DNA of 64,000 nt from Piscinibacter gummiphilus (GCF_032681285.1 NZ_CP136336.1:4513001-4577000); one strand, 5' to 3'; shown: positions 16,369-26,226, numbered from the stretch's first letter. Notes: generated from the letters alone by a model not told the origin. Translations and numbers: made by a program.

Positions 16369-19117
16369 TCATCGAGGCGCGCAGCGCTTCGGTGAGTTGC
16401 GACAACGAATCCTGCAAGTGCGCACGGCTCTCGACGGACAGTTTGCCGTTGCCCGACGCCCGCTTGATCTGTGTCTGCAGCTCCACCGCTTGCATCCGCA
16501 TCAGGCTCAGCGCATCGGGCGGCAGCGATGCCGAGCCGCGCACCAGCAGATTCTGCACACGCTTCAAGTGCTCGCGCTGCAGGTTGCGGCGCAGGCGGTC
16601 GATCTCGCGGCCGGTCTTGAGTTCGCTCCACACCGCGCCTTGCAGGGTGTCGTACACCTCGGCGAGCGAGATGATGTTGCGCTTGTTCGCGTTGGGCACG
16701 TAGGACGGCAGGTCGAGCAGGCGCGAGGCCGTGCCCGGGTTGAGCAGCCGGTCCATCGCCACCGTCTGCACCTGCAGAACGGCGGCGGGGATGTTCACCG
16801 GGCCGCCACGGTCCCACTCGTTGTAGTCGGGCGAGAGGCTCGCCACGAACTCGGGCTTGAAGCGGAAGCTGTCGGCATTGAACACCCCATCGGCGAGGAA
16901 CTTGAGCGCCTCGCGCTGCTTGGCCGGCTCCACCGGCACGTAGGCGGCGCGGCGCGTGGTGCCCGGCAGGTCGCGCACGGTGTACATCCCGCCCACGTAC
17001 TTGCCGACGAGTTCGCTTGCCCGGCTCAGCTGGCGGAAGCCACTCAGGAGGATGCGCCGCTGCCGCACCGCCTCGTCGCCCGGCTGCGCGCCGCGCTCCT
17101 GCACCCGCTGCCACAGCTCGCGCGAGAGCTGCAGCCGCCGCACGTAGTACGCCAGCGGGTCGTCGCCGAGGTCGAAGCGGTTGACGAGCGGGTCGATGCC
17201 GTCATTGCCGGGCAGGCCGCCGGCATCGGCATCGTCGGCATAGGCGAGCAGCGGGTCGGTGCTGCGCGACGCGATGCGGGCCAGCTCGGCCGCTTCATCG
17301 GCCGGCGCGATCGGCTTGTAGGCGTATTCGATCGCCCAGTAGTCGTAGGGCCCGAGCGTGGTGTTGTTGAGTGCGCCCTGCTTCTCTCCGCGCAGCGCCA
17401 CGTTGTAGGCGTTGTAGTCCATCACCGAGCCCGAGATACCGTTCTTCTCGGTGAAGTCCTTGTCCTGCAGCTTGTCGCGCGGCACGACCGTCGAGCCCTT
17501 GAAGTTGTGCTTGAGGCCGAGCGTGTGGCCGACCTCGTGCATCACGGTGTCCTTGATGACGGCCTGCACGAAGGCCTCGGCCTCGGGGCTGTCGGGGGCG
17601 ATGTCGCCGCGCGCCTCGAGCACGTCGAGCGCGAAATTCATCTCCGCGGCGTTCTCGCGGGCGTAGTCGCAATAGGCGTCGTGGGCGTGGCCCGCTGCAC
17701 CCGCACCCGCGCCCCCACCCGTGCCCACGTCTTCGACGACGAAGCGCCGCGCGCCGCGGCCGAACACGTCGCTCATGCCAATGTCGGCATCGATGATCTC
17801 GCCGGTGCGCGGGTCGGCGTGGTGCGGGCCGACGGCGAAGCCCACGTCGGCACCGACGAACCAGCGGATGGACGCGTGCCGCGCGTCCATGTTGTCCCAC
17901 TCGGCATCGTCGGGCTGGTGGCGAACGACAATGGCGTCCTTGAAGCCGATCTTCTCGAAGGCCTTGTTCCACTCGAGCACACCAGCCTCGACCGCCTTGC
18001 GGTACTTGGGCGGGATGTTCTTGTCGAGCCAGTAGACGATGGGCTGCTTGGGATCCGACAGCGCGGCGCTCGGGTCACGCTTCTCCAGGCGCCAGCGGCT
18101 CAGGTGGTGCACCCGCGGGTTGGCCTTGAGGTCGTTGCCGAGGTCGGTGACGCCGGTGAAGAAGTGGCCCAGGCGTGGGTCGGTCCTGCGTGCCGGCATC
18201 GGCTCTTGCGGCAGCTTGGTGAAGCTGTAGACGAAGGCCACGAACATGCTGCGCGCATCGGGCACGGTCGATGGCGGGTTGGGCCCAGGCGTGGGGCTGG
18301 GCAGGGCCGGCGGCGCCGGGATGCGCGGGGTGGCGAAATGCACGCGGGCGTTGACCGTGGTCATCTCGTCGCTCACGCGCGTCTTCTCGAAGAAGGAATT
18401 GCCGCGGTCGAGCGAATACGGCAGGCGGAACGCCGACTCGATGCGCGTCGAATAACCGGGGATGTCGGTCAGCAGGAAGCCGGCATCGATCAGCACCGAC
18501 TTGCGCTGCGGATGCGGGGCGCTCACGATCGCGGCCGAGCCGAGCAGGCTGTGCGAGAAGCCCTGCTCCACCGCCGGCTTCATGGCGGTGGTGCTGCTGA
18601 CGAAGGCGGTGTTGAGCGCGATCAGCTGCATCTGGCTGGTGCCGATCTTGCGGAAGGTGGCCAGCCACGATGGGCCCATCTGGCTCGCATACAAACCACG
18701 CTCGCCGACCGAGCCGGCCACGTTCACCGAGAGCAAGAAGGGCTGGTCGAGCCGCTCGGCAGGGATCTCGAGCCAGATCTTGTCGTCCTTGCGCCAGATG
18801 GGCACGAAGCCCGACTGTTGCGTGGCGCCCTTGATCACCTCGTCAAAGGGCTTGGGCGCGCCAGGCTCGGGCCGTGCGGCCGGTGCACCGGCCACGCCGG
18901 AGGCCGCCCCCGATGCGGCCGCCGCGGCGGCTGGCGCTGCAGGCGCCGCGCCGGCCACGGGCGCCGGGACGGCACGGGTGTTGGCTTTCTCCGGCGACGT
19001 GGGCTTGCCGGTGCCGTTGGCCGAGGGGGCGGGCGTGGCGCAGGCCTGCAGCATCAATGAAATCGCGAGAACGAGCCCGAGCGGGCGAACGGCAAGACCG
19101 GCAGGAGAAACGTTCAC
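16358..19117 (-). CDS. Zinc-dependent metalloprotease lipoprotein (DUF4953/DUF5117-type)
   Basis: A 919-residue exported protein. Starting at the GTG at 19117 gives a lipoprotein signal: a positively spaced hydrophobic stretch ending in L-M-L-Q-A-C, with the lipidated Cys at about residue 26. An upstream ATG would bury that signal behind 16 extra residues, and AGGA sits about ten bases before the GTG. An Ala/Pro-rich linker (about 30-85) leads into the catalytic part. The zinc motif H-E-V-G-H-T-L-G-L-K-H at about 523-533 is an extended metzincin-type HExxHxxGxxH-like site with a third histidine. The flanking regions match the DUF5117/DUF5118-DUF4953 architecture. The substrate is unknown. The 3' end overlaps the convergent mpl gene by 11 bases. 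Confidence 0.85.
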   Translation of the reverse strand: MNVSPAGLAVRPLGLVLAISLMLQACATPAPSANGTGKPTSPEKANTRAVPAPVAGAAPAAPAAAAAASGAASGVAGAPAARPEPGAPKPFDEVIKGATQQSGFVPIWRKDDKIWLEIPAERLDQPFLLSVNVAGSVGERGLYASQMGPSWLATFRKIGTSQMQLIALNTAFVSSTTAMKPAVEQGFSHSLLGSAAIVSAPHPQRKSVLIDAGFLLTDIPGYSTRIESAFRLPYSLDRGNSFFEKTRVSDEMTTVNARVHFATPRIPAPPALPSPTPGPNPPSTVPDARSMFVAFVYSFTKLPQEPMPARRTDPRLGHFFTGVTDLGNDLKANPRVHHLSRWRLEKRDPSAALSDPKQPIVYWLDKNIPPKYRKAVEAGVLEWNKAFEKIGFKDAIVVRHQPDDAEWDNMDARHASIRWFVGADVGFAVGPHHADPRTGEIIDADIGMSDVFGRGARRFVVEDVGTGGGAGAGAAGHAHDAYCDYARENAAEMNFALDVLEARGDIAPDSPEAEAFVQAVIKDTVMHEVGHTLGLKHNFKGSTVVPRDKLQDKDFTEKNGISGSVMDYNAYNVALRGEKQGALNNTTLGPYDYWAIEYAYKPIAPADEAAELARIASRSTDPLLAYADDADAGGLPGNDGIDPLVNRFDLGDDPLAYYVRRLQLSRELWQRVQERGAQPGDEAVRQRRILLSGFRQLSRASELVGKYVGGMYTVRDLPGTTRRAAYVPVEPAKQREALKFLADGVFNADSFRFKPEFVASLSPDYNEWDRGGPVNIPAAVLQVQTVAMDRLLNPGTASRLLDLPSYVPNANKRNIISLAEVYDTLQGAVWSELKTGREIDRLRRNLQREHLKRVQNLLVRGSASLPPDALSLMRMQAVELQTQIKRASGNGKLSVESRAHLQDSLSQLTEALRASMIRS

Positions 19118-19319
19118 GAAGAATCCTTGCGAAACGAAGTCGGGAAGCGAAATCGGGAAAGGCAATCCAGCACAGGGCAGGCGCGGGTCAGTTTAGGCGT
19201 GCCAAGCACCCGCGGCACCGGGTGAGATTGCGGAGTCGGGCACACTGCGGGGCCCCTTCTTGTGTCCGTCGTCTCACTCTCGCGACTCGCTTCGAGCAGC
19301 CCGACGAGGCCTGGTTCCC

Positions 19320-19910
19320 ATGACCCCGACCCATCTGTTGTATCTGCACGGTTTTCGCTCGTCGCCGCAGTCGGCCAAGGCCACGCGCATGGCGGCCTGG
19401 GTGCGCGAACACGCACCGCGCCTGACCTGGTGGTGCCCGCAACTGCCGCCCTCGCCACACGAAGCAGTGCGCATGCTCGAGCACGGCGTGAGCCGCTGGC
19501 CGCGCGAGCGCATGGCCGTCGTCGGCAGCTCGCTGGGCGGCTTCTACGCCACGGTGATGGCCGAACGCCTGGGCTGCAAGGCCGTGCTCCTCAACCCAGC
19601 CGTCGACCCGGCACGCGACCTCGCCCGCCACATCGGCGAGACCACCGCCTGGCACAGCGACGATCGCTTCTTCTTCCGCCCTGAGTACGTCGACGAATTG
19701 CGAGACATGACGCCCGGCCGGCTCGCCGACCCGACGCGCTATTTCGCCGTCATCGCCACCGGCGACGAGGTGCTGAGCTGGCGCGAGATGAGCGAGCGTT
19801 ACCGCGGCGGCCACCTGCGCATCGTCGAGGGCAGCGACCATGCGCTGTCGGATTTCGACGAGCACCTGCCGCATCTACTGCACTTCCTCGAACTCGGCCC
19901 CTCCCCTTGA
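19320..19910 (+). CDS. YqiA/YcfP-type alpha/beta-hydrolase (esterase)
   Basis: A 196-residue small alpha/beta-hydrolase. Y-L-H-G-F-R-S-S-P-Q-S at about 7-17 forms the oxyanion loop. The nucleophile elbow is G-S-S-L-G-G with Ser71. A later D-E-V-L motif and G-S-D-H-A-L-S-D-F near the C-terminus supply the likely Asp and His. This order and the short length fit the UPF0227/YqiA esterase group, whose physiological substrate is not known. I chose the ATG at 19320 because it starts four residues before the first beta strand; an upstream in-frame ATG adds 20 residues without family likeness. The next gene follows by 18 nt. Confidence 0.85.
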   Translation: MTPTHLLYLHGFRSSPQSAKATRMAAWVREHAPRLTWWCPQLPPSPHEAVRMLEHGVSRWPRERMAVVGSSLGGFYATVMAERLGCKAVLLNPAVDPARDLARHIGETTAWHSDDRFFFRPEYVDELRDMTPGRLADPTRYFAVIATGDEVLSWREMSERYRGGHLRIVEGSDHALSDFDEHLPHLLHFLELGPSP

Positions 19911-19928
19911 CCGACGACAATCCAGGCC

Positions 19929-21989
19929 ATGTACGCACTGTTTGATGACGCCGGGAAGTTCCACGCCGGCCGCGTGATGTCCGAAGCCGACACCTCGATG
20001 CAGATCGAGCTCGACTCCGGCAAGCGCGTGAAAGTGAAATCCGCCAACGTGCTGCTCAAGTTCGAGCAGCCGTCTCCGGCCGAGCTGCTGGCCGAAGGGC
20101 AGCGCCTCGCGCAGGACATCGACCTCGACCTCGCCTGGGAATTCGCACCCGACAGCGACTTCGGCTTCGCCGACCTGGCACGCGACTACTTCAACGACAA
20201 GGCGAGCGCGGCGCAGCAGGCCGCGGCACTCTTCCGCCTGTTCGAAGCGCCGCACTACTTCCGCCGCCTCGGCAAGGGCCAGTTCAAGAAGGCGCCGGAA
20301 GAAATCGTGAAAGCCGCGCTGCTCGGCATCGAGCGCAAGAAGCAGCTGGCTGCGCAGATCGACGCCTGGGCGCAGGAGCTCGTGGCCGGCCAGTGCCCGG
20401 CGCCGGTGCGCGAGCAGCTCTACAAGATCCTGTTCAAGCCCGACAAGAACGCGGCCGAGTACAAGGCGGTGGTCGAAGCGGCAAAGCTCTCGCACACCGC
20501 CCCGCTCGACCTGCTGAAGGCCGCGGGCGCCATCGACTCCCCGTACCAGTTCCACTGGAAGCGCTTCCTGTTCGAGAACTTCCCGAAGGGCACCGCCTTC
20601 CCCGCGCTCAGCGCGCCGGAGATCAAGGACAAGCTGCCCGTGGCCGGCGTGCAGGCCTTCTCGATCGACGACTCGCAGACCACCGAGATCGACGATGCCC
20701 TCTCGGTGCAGGGCCTGGGCACCGGCACCGTGGTGTTCGGCATCCACATCGCCGCGCCGGGCCTTGCGATCACGCCCGAAGGCGCGGTCGACAAGGTGGC
20801 GCGCGACCGCCTGTCGACCGTCTACATGCCGGGCTACAAGCTCACGATGCTGCCCGACGACGTGGTGCAGGCCTACACGCTCCTGGAAGGGCGCGAGTGC
20901 CCGGCGGTGTCGCTCTATGTGAGCTATGACGAGGTCACGCTCGCGGTGAAAGGCAGCGAGACGAAGCTGGAGCGTGTGCCCATCGTGACCAACCTGCGCC
21001 ACGACCAGCTCGACGCAGTGATCACCGAAGCCTCGCTCACCGGGGAGGCACCGGCCGACTACGCGCACGCGGCGGAGCTGGCCTTCGCCTTCCGCCTCGC
21101 GCGGCACCTGAAGGCCGCACGCGAGGTGGTGCGCGGCAAGCCTGAAAACTTCAATCGCCCCGACTACAACTTCCGCCTTCAGGGCAACGACGGCCGCGAG
21201 CCGCAGGGCGACGAGACCGTGCTGATCAGCACCCGCACCCGCGGCGCTCCGCTCGACCTGATCGTGGCCGAGGCCATGATCCTCGCCAACAGCACCTGGG
21301 GCGGCTGGCTCCACGAGCTGGGCGTGCCCGGCATCTACCGCAGCCAGGCCAGCATGGCGCCGGGGGTCAAGGTGCGCATGGGCACCAAGGCCGCACCGCA
21401 CGCTGGCATGGGTGTCGCGCAATACACCTGGGCGACCTCGCCGCTGCGCCGCTATGTCGACCTCGTGAACCAGTGGCAGATCATCGCGTGCGCCCGCCAC
21501 GGCCGCACCGCCGCACTCGCCGCGCCGTTCAAGCCGAAGGATGCGGCGCTCTTTTCCATCATCTCGAGCTTCGACGCCGCCTACACCGCCTACAACGGCT
21601 TCCAGTCGGGCCTCGAGCGCTACTGGACGTTGCGCTACCTGGCCCAGCACGACCTGCAGGAACTCGACGCCGCGGTCATGAAAGACGGCCTGGTGCGCGC
21701 CGAGACGCTGCCGCTCGTCTTCAAGGCCGTGGGCGCCGAGCGGCTGCCGCGTGGCGCGCTGGTGCGCGTGCGCATCACCGGCACCGACCTGCTCACGCTC
21801 GACGTGCATGCGAGCGTGCTGCAGCGCCTCGACGACCCGTCGACCACGGCCGATGACGCGGTGGTCGAAGACGCCGAGATCGAGGAAGCCGAAACCGCCG
21901 GCCCGCTCACCCTGGCGATCGATGTGCAAGGGGATGCAACCGAGGAAGCAGCCGGCGCCAGCGCGGTAGCATCGTCGCCCTCGGTTTAA
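19929..21989 (+). CDS. RNase II-family 3'-5' exoribonuclease (RNB domain)
   Basis: A 686-residue protein with the RNB catalytic domain. The key acidic motif T-T-E-I-D-D-A-L-S-V lies at about 250-260. Further conserved blocks are D-R-L-S-T-V-Y-M-P-G-Y near 296-306, an A-E-A-M-I-L-A-N near 440 and the Y-T-W-A-T-S-P-L-R-R-Y-V-D motif near 500. An acidic tail follows an S1-like region at about 600-640. The N-terminus lacks obvious tandem cold-shock domains and begins M-Y-A-L-F-D-D-A-G-K-F, typical of a beta-proteobacterial RNase II-like subgroup that is distinct from E. coli Rnb and RNase R. Either name could be assigned by annotation pipelines. GACAAT seven bases before the ATG may be a -10 box. 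Confidence 0.87.
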   Translation: MYALFDDAGKFHAGRVMSEADTSMQIELDSGKRVKVKSANVLLKFEQPSPAELLAEGQRLAQDIDLDLAWEFAPDSDFGFADLARDYFNDKASAAQQAAALFRLFEAPHYFRRLGKGQFKKAPEEIVKAALLGIERKKQLAAQIDAWAQELVAGQCPAPVREQLYKILFKPDKNAAEYKAVVEAAKLSHTAPLDLLKAAGAIDSPYQFHWKRFLFENFPKGTAFPALSAPEIKDKLPVAGVQAFSIDDSQTTEIDDALSVQGLGTGTVVFGIHIAAPGLAITPEGAVDKVARDRLSTVYMPGYKLTMLPDDVVQAYTLLEGRECPAVSLYVSYDEVTLAVKGSETKLERVPIVTNLRHDQLDAVITEASLTGEAPADYAHAAELAFAFRLARHLKAAREVVRGKPENFNRPDYNFRLQGNDGREPQGDETVLISTRTRGAPLDLIVAEAMILANSTWGGWLHELGVPGIYRSQASMAPGVKVRMGTKAAPHAGMGVAQYTWATSPLRRYVDLVNQWQIIACARHGRTAALAAPFKPKDAALFSIISSFDAAYTAYNGFQSGLERYWTLRYLAQHDLQELDAAVMKDGLVRAETLPLVFKAVGAERLPRGALVRVRITGTDLLTLDVHASVLQRLDDPSTTADDAVVEDAEIEEAETAGPLTLAIDVQGDATEEAAGASAVASSPSV

Positions 21990-21998
21990 CGGTTCTTC

Positions 21999-22853
21999 AT
22001 GGCCAAGTTTTCGGTCCTCCAGGTTTCACTCGGTGTCTCGGTCGTCGTGCACGTCGGGTTGCTGGCGTGGCCGGCTGTCGACCCGGAAGGTTTCACCCGC
22101 GCGTTCCAGGACACGCCGCTCGAGGTGATCCTCGTCAACTCGCGCTCGACTGAAGCGCCGACCAAGGCGCAGGCCCTCGCACAGCGCAACCTGGCCGGCG
22201 GTGGCGACGTCGACCGTGGCCGCGCCACCTCGCCGCTGCCGAGCGCGGCCGTGACCGAGATCGGCGATGCCGCCGAAGACACCCGCAAGCAGATCGAGCA
22301 GCTGCAGGAAGAACAGCAGCAGCGCCTGGCCATGGTGCGGCGCGAGCTGGCGGCCATGCCCCAGCCCGACCCCAAGCGTGCCGGCACCCCGCAGGAGCGT
22401 TCGCAGGAAGAGCACCGCAAGCAGCTGCTGCAGTTGCTGGCCGAGATCGAAAAGCGCATCAACGAAGAAAACGCCCGGCCGAGAAAGCGCTACATCAGCC
22501 CCTCGACCCGCGAAGAGGTCTACGCGATCTACTACGACCAGCTGCGCCGCAAGATCGAAGACCGTGGCACGCGCAACTTCCCGGAGCACCAGGGCAAGAA
22601 GCTGTACGGCGAGCTGGTGATGATCATCACCGTCGACTCGGCCGGCCGCATCGTCGAGACCGAGGTCGTGCGCAGCTCGCAGAACAAGCTGCTCGACAAA
22701 CGCGCCATCTCCATCGTGCAGGCCGCCGCGCCCTTCGGTTCCTTCACGACGGCGATGAAGAAGCAGGCCGACCAGCTGGTGGTGCACACCCGTTTCCGCT
22801 TCTCGCGCGAAGACGGTTTTGAAACCTCGGTCGCCGCACCCGTCAAGCAGTGA
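21999..22853 (+). CDS. TonB-family energy transducer
   Basis: A 284-residue inner-membrane protein with one N-terminal signal anchor (about 6-26), a periplasmic Gln/Glu-rich coiled-coil spacer (about 85-170), and a C-terminal TonB-like domain (about 190-275) with Y-A-I-Y-Y-D-Q-L and [16 protein letters not shown]. The usual long Pro-Lys spacer of classic TonB is replaced by the coiled coil, a form common in Burkholderiales where it sits beside aroE. No exbB/exbD or TonB-dependent receptor genes are in the window. It ends in GTGA, overlapping the aroE start by four bases, so translation is probably coupled. Confidence 0.85.
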   Translation: MAKFSVLQVSLGVSVVVHVGLLAWPAVDPEGFTRAFQDTPLEVILVNSRSTEAPTKAQALAQRNLAGGGDVDRGRATSPLPSAAVTEIGDAAEDTRKQIEQLQEEQQQRLAMVRRELAAMPQPDPKRAGTPQERSQEEHRKQLLQLLAEIEKRINEENARPRKRYISPSTREEVYAIYYDQLRRKIEDRGTRNFPEHQGKKLYGELVMIITVDSAGRIVETEVVRSSQNKLLDKRAISIVQAAAPFGSFTTAMKKQADQLVVHTRFRFSREDGFETSVAAPVKQ

Positions 22854-23692
22854 GCCCTCCAGATCGTTACGTCGTCGCCGGCAACCCGGTCGAACACAGC
22901 CAGTCGCCCTTCATCCACGCCCAGTTCGCCCAGGCGACCGGGCAAGCCGTGGCCTACGACCGGCTGCTGTGCCCGCTCGATGGCTTCGAGGCCACGGTGC
23001 AGGCCTTTGCCGAAAGCGGCGGGCGCGGCTGCAACGTGACGGTGCCGTTCAAGATCGACGCCTACCGCCTGGCCGCGCGCCGAAGCCGGCGCGCCACGCT
23101 GGCCCAGGCCGCCAACGTGCTGCGCTTCGACGCCGAGGGCTGGTACGCCGACAACAGCGACGGCATCGGCCTCGTGCGCGACATCGAGCGCAACGCCGGC
23201 ATCGTCCTGAAGGGCCGACGTGTGCTGCTGGTCGGCGCGGGTGGGGCCGCCGCGGGCGCGCTCGGGCCGCTGATCGAAGCCGGCCCGCAGGAGATCGTGG
23301 TCGCCAACCGCAGTGTCGACAAGGCCGAGGCGCTGGTGCAGCGGCATGCCGAGCTGGCGCATGCCCACGGCGTGACGCTCTTCGCCCGCTCCCTGCAGGC
23401 GGCCGGCAAGGCTTTCGATGTCGTGATCAACGCCACCGCGACCAGCCTGAATGGCGCGGCCATCCCGGTTCCTGCCAGCGTGCTGAGCCGCGGCGGCCTG
23501 GCGCTCGACATGATGTACGGCCCGGCCACCCAGGGCTTTCTGCAATGGGCCGAGCAGCACGGCGCCAAGGCGCGCGACGGCCTGGGCATGCTGGTCGAGC
23601 AGGCGGCCGAAGCCTTCCACATCTGGCGCGGCATCAACCCCGAGACAGCGCCGGTGCTCGCGGCGCTGCGCGCCCGACTGGCGTCCTCATGA
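22850..23692 (+). CDS. aroE: Shikimate dehydrogenase
   Basis: A 280-residue NADP-dependent enzyme reducing 3-dehydroshikimate to shikimate. The substrate-binding start [12 protein letters not shown] is at about 9-20. The catalytic Lys68 lies in N-V-T-V-P-F-K. The nucleotide loop G-A-G-G-A-A-A-G is at about 129-136, followed by V-A-N-R-S for the NADP phosphate. Late motifs are N-A-T-A-T-S-L and [11 protein letters not shown]. The start is GTG within GTGA, overlapping the tonB stop. The gene ends with an ATGA overlap into mtgA. aroQ of the same pathway lies 2 kb downstream. Confidence 0.95.
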   Translation: MSPPDRYVVAGNPVEHSQSPFIHAQFAQATGQAVAYDRLLCPLDGFEATVQAFAESGGRGCNVTVPFKIDAYRLAARRSRRATLAQAANVLRFDAEGWYADNSDGIGLVRDIERNAGIVLKGRRVLLVGAGGAAAGALGPLIEAGPQEIVVANRSVDKAEALVQRHAELAHAHGVTLFARSLQAAGKAFDVVINATATSLNGAAIPVPASVLSRGGLALDMMYGPATQGFLQWAEQHGAKARDGLGMLVEQAAEAFHIWRGINPETAPVLAALRARLASS

Positions 23693-24468
23693 GCGGCGTC
23701 GTGCGGCATCTGTTGCGTGTGATCGGCCTGGTGGTGGTGTGCGGCGTGTCGCTGCAGGTCTACTTTCTCGCGCGCATCGGGATGATGAGCGTCGTCGATC
23801 CGCAGTCCACCACCTTCCAGCGCTCGGAGATTCGCCGCATCGTGGCCACGCAGCACCAGCTGCTGTGGAGCCAGCGGTGGGTGGATGACGAGCGCATCTC
23901 CGACCACCTCAAGCGTGCGGTGATCGCCTCGGAAGACGCAGGCTTCACCGAGCACAGCGGCGTCGAATGGGAGGCGCTGGAAAAGGCGTGGGAGAAAAAC
24001 CTGCGCGCCGAAGCGCAGGCCGAGCGTGTCAATGAACGCCAGGCGAAGCAGGCGGCGCGCAGCAACCGCCCGCCACCCGAGAAGCCCAAGGCCACGCCCA
24101 AGATCGTCGGCGGCTCCACCATCACCCAGCAGCTGGCGAAGAACCTCTTCCTCAGTGGCGAGCGCAACTTCCTGCGCAAGGGCCAGGAGTTCGTCATCAC
24201 CTTCATGCTCGAAGGCACGCTCTCCAAGCGGCGCATCCTCGAGATCTATCTCAACAACGTGGAGTGGGGCGAAGGCCTCTTCGGCGCGCATGCCGCGGCG
24301 CGCCACTACTTCCACGTCGATGCCGACAAGCTCGGCGCCTACCCTGCGGCGCGGCTTGCGGTCATGCTGCCCGCACCCAAACGCTTCGAGAAACGGCCCA
24401 ACTCGGCCTATGTGATGGGCCGCGCCAGCACCGTCGTCGCCCGCATGGGCGCAGTGGAATTGCCCTGA
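23689..24468 (+). CDS. mtgA: Monofunctional peptidoglycan glycosyltransferase
   Basis: A 259-residue inner-membrane GT51 enzyme polymerising lipid II glycan strands. It has one N-terminal membrane helix (about 5-28). The catalytic Glu82 lies in [25 protein letters not shown] at about 142-156 and [14 protein letters not shown] at about 183-196 complete the GT51 motifs. An insertion of Lys/Arg/Ala-rich sequence (about 103-135) between the first two motifs is longer than in E. coli MtgA. The start overlaps the aroE stop (ATGA). Confidence 0.94.
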   Translation: MSGVVRHLLRVIGLVVVCGVSLQVYFLARIGMMSVVDPQSTTFQRSEIRRIVATQHQLLWSQRWVDDERISDHLKRAVIASEDAGFTEHSGVEWEALEKAWEKNLRAEAQAERVNERQAKQAARSNRPPPEKPKATPKIVGGSTITQQLAKNLFLSGERNFLRKGQEFVITFMLEGTLSKRRILEIYLNNVEWGEGLFGAHAAARHYFHVDADKLGAYPAARLAVMLPAPKRFEKRPNSAYVMGRASTVVARMGAVELP

Positions 24469-24488
24469 GCCCGCGGGCCCCGGCTTCC

Positions 24489-24494
24489 TAGAAT
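24489..24494 (+). promoter_or_regulatory. -10 box TAGAAT directly before the gene at 24502
   Basis: TAGAAT sits seven bases before the ATG at 24502. The TCCTAGAATC block and distance are the same as at mpl, so a leaderless transcript is likely. No Shine-Dalgarno sequence is visible between. The -35 region is unconvincing. Confidence 0.45.
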
Positions 24495-24501
24495 CCCGCA
24501 C

Positions 24502-25104
24502 ATGGGCTCCCAACTCAGCGCCGAAGTGGCCAGCACGGCCGCGCGCCTCATCGTCGAAGAAGGCATGGAGTACGGCCCGGCCAAGCGCCGCGCGGCCAAG
24601 CTGCTCGGCCGAGGCAGCGTGCGCTCGGTCGACCTTCCGGGCAACGACGAGGTGGAAGACGAGGTGCGCTCGTACATCGAACTCTTCTGCGCCGACACCC
24701 AGCCGGGCGAGCTGCTCGCGCTGCGCAAGGTTGCGCTCCTGTGGATGGAGCGCCTGCAGGACATGCGGCCCTATTTGACCGGCGCCGTCTGGCGCGGCAC
24801 GGCCACCCGGCTCTCCAGCGTGCACCTGCAACTCTATTGCGACGACTCCAAGCAGGCCGAGCTGACGCTCATCGACAAGCGGGTCGACTACGACGTGGGC
24901 ACGATCGGCGGCCCGCGGGGCGAGCCGATCGACGTGCTGACCGTCAGCACCATGAGCCCCGAGTTGGGCGAAGCCGTGACCGTGCACATGAGCATCCTTG
25001 ACCACGACGACGTGCGCGGCGCGCTGAAGTCCGATGCGCGAGGCCAGTCCGAGCGGGGCGACCTGGCGGCGCTGCGCCGCCTGCTGGAAGCGAGCGCGCC
25101 ATGA
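24502..25104 (+). CDS. Conserved protein of unknown function (possibly nucleotidyltransferase-like)
   Basis: A 200-residue soluble protein with no signal peptide or membrane segment. Residues 1-40 are helical and basic (G-P-A-K-R-R-A-A-K-L-L-G). The centre has D-E-V-E-D-E-V-R-S-Y-I-E-L-F. Y-L-T-G-A-V-W-R-G-T-A-T-R-L-S-S-V-H-L at about 91-109 resembles the helix-turn part of nucleotidyltransferase folds, but I do not see a clean G-S-x-x-x-x-D-x-D motif. I recall Burkholderiales homologues with conflicting automatic names, including a Mur-ligase label that the sequence does not support. It ends with an ATGA overlap into the thioredoxin gene, so the two are probably co-translated. Confidence 0.75.
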   Translation: MGSQLSAEVASTAARLIVEEGMEYGPAKRRAAKLLGRGSVRSVDLPGNDEVEDEVRSYIELFCADTQPGELLALRKVALLWMERLQDMRPYLTGAVWRGTATRLSSVHLQLYCDDSKQAELTLIDKRVDYDVGTIGGPRGEPIDVLTVSTMSPELGEAVTVHMSILDHDDVRGALKSDARGQSERGDLAALRRLLEASAP

Positions 25105-25637
25105 ACCGACGCCATGCCCTTCTGACCGGCGGTGTGGCATTGGCCGGTGCGGCGGCCGGCGCCGGCTGGGCCTGGTGGCGCCACCGCGAGACCGCGGCCG
25201 ACGCAGGCGCCGAGCAAGCCCTCTGGCAAGAGCGCTTCGAGCGCCCGGAAGGCGGCGAGCTGATGATGTCGGCCCTGCGCGGCCAGCCCTTGGTGCTGAA
25301 CTTCTGGGCCACCTGGTGCGCACCGTGCGTCAAGGAAATGCCTCTGCTCGACGCTTTCTACAAAGAGCACAAAGCCAAAGGCTGGCAGGTGGTCGGTCTC
25401 GCGATCGACAGCCCGACCCCGGTCCGCGAGTTTCTGGGCAAGCTGCCGATCACCTTTCCGATCGGCTTGGCCGGGCTGAACGGCGTGGACCTGAATCGAG
25501 CCCTGGGCAACCCGAGCGGTGCGTTGCCGTTCAGCGTGGCGTTCGACCGCCAGGGAATGGTCATCTTCCGCAAACTGGGCCTGCTCAAGCCCGAAGACCT
25601 GGCGCAATGGGCCGAAAAGTTCGCCTCCGGGCAATAA
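25101..25637 (+). CDS. TlpA/ResA-type membrane-anchored or exported thioredoxin
   Basis: A 178-residue thiol-disulfide oxidoreductase acting outside the cytoplasm. Residues 1-27 are an export or anchor signal beginning M-N-R-R-H-A-L-L-T-G-G, which has a twin-arginine look. The active site is W-C-A-P-C with Cys73 and Cys76 in an N-F-W-A-T-W-C-A-P-C-V-K-E-M-P context. The cis-proline region is G-A-L-P-F-S-V. Such proteins usually reduce apo-cytochrome c or a specific periplasmic disulfide; no ccm cluster is adjacent. The start overlaps the preceding stop (ATGA). Confidence 0.88.
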   Translation: MNRRHALLTGGVALAGAAAGAGWAWWRHRETAADAGAEQALWQERFERPEGGELMMSALRGQPLVLNFWATWCAPCVKEMPLLDAFYKEHKAKGWQVVGLAIDSPTPVREFLGKLPITFPIGLAGLNGVDLNRALGNPSGALPFSVAFDRQGMVIFRKLGLLKPEDLAQWAEKFASGQ

Positions 25638-25711
25638 ATTGCCTTCGTGCGCGGATCAGCACTCAAAAACGCGTAAAGTTCGGCCTTCGCTTTTGAAGCG
25701 AGCCCGGCTTC

Positions 25712-26152
25712 ATGCAAATCCTCGTCCTTCACGGCCCGAATCTCAACCTGCTCGGCACGCGCGAGCCGGCGGTCTATGGCTCAACGACTTTGGATCAGAT
25801 CAACGCAGAACTTGCGAAGATCGCCGCCGATGCTGGCGCCAAGCTGGAAAGCTTCCAGAGCAACCACGAAGGCGCCCTGATCGACCGTGTGCAAGCCGCG
25901 CGGCTCGACGGCACTGACTTCGTGATCATCAACCCCGGCGCCTTCACGCACACGAGCGTGGCGCTGCGTGATGCGTTCGCGGGTGTCGCCATCCCGTTCA
26001 TCGAAGTGCACCTGTCGAATGTGCACCGTCGCGAGCCGTTCCGCCACCATTCTTATTTTTCCGATCTCGCTGAAGGCGTGATCGTCGGGCTGGGCGCCGA
26101 TGGATACCGCCTGGCCCTGGGCCATGCGCTCAAGCGCGGCCCGAAGGCCTAG
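25712..26152 (+). CDS. aroQ: Type II 3-dehydroquinate dehydratase
   Basis: A 146-residue dodecameric-type dehydratase for the third shikimate step. All family motifs are visible: [12 protein letters not shown] with the lid Tyr (V-Y-G-S), [24 protein letters not shown] and [17 protein letters not shown]. The 74-nt upstream gap holds a small hairpin, CGCTT-TTG-AAGCG at 25688-25700, of unknown meaning. The downstream partners accB and accC follow, the usual aroQ-accB-accC order in proteobacteria. Confidence 0.96.
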   Translation: MQILVLHGPNLNLLGTREPAVYGSTTLDQINAELAKIAADAGAKLESFQSNHEGALIDRVQAARLDGTDFVIINPGAFTHTSVALRDAFAGVAIPFIEVHLSNVHRREPFRHHSYFSDLAEGVIVGLGADGYRLALGHALKRGPKA

Positions 26153-26226
26153 ACCAAGGCCCACACCGGCGCGTCGCCCTCGACGGTGACCGACGCCGCC
26201 TCATAACGACAGGAGTTGGAGAACAC

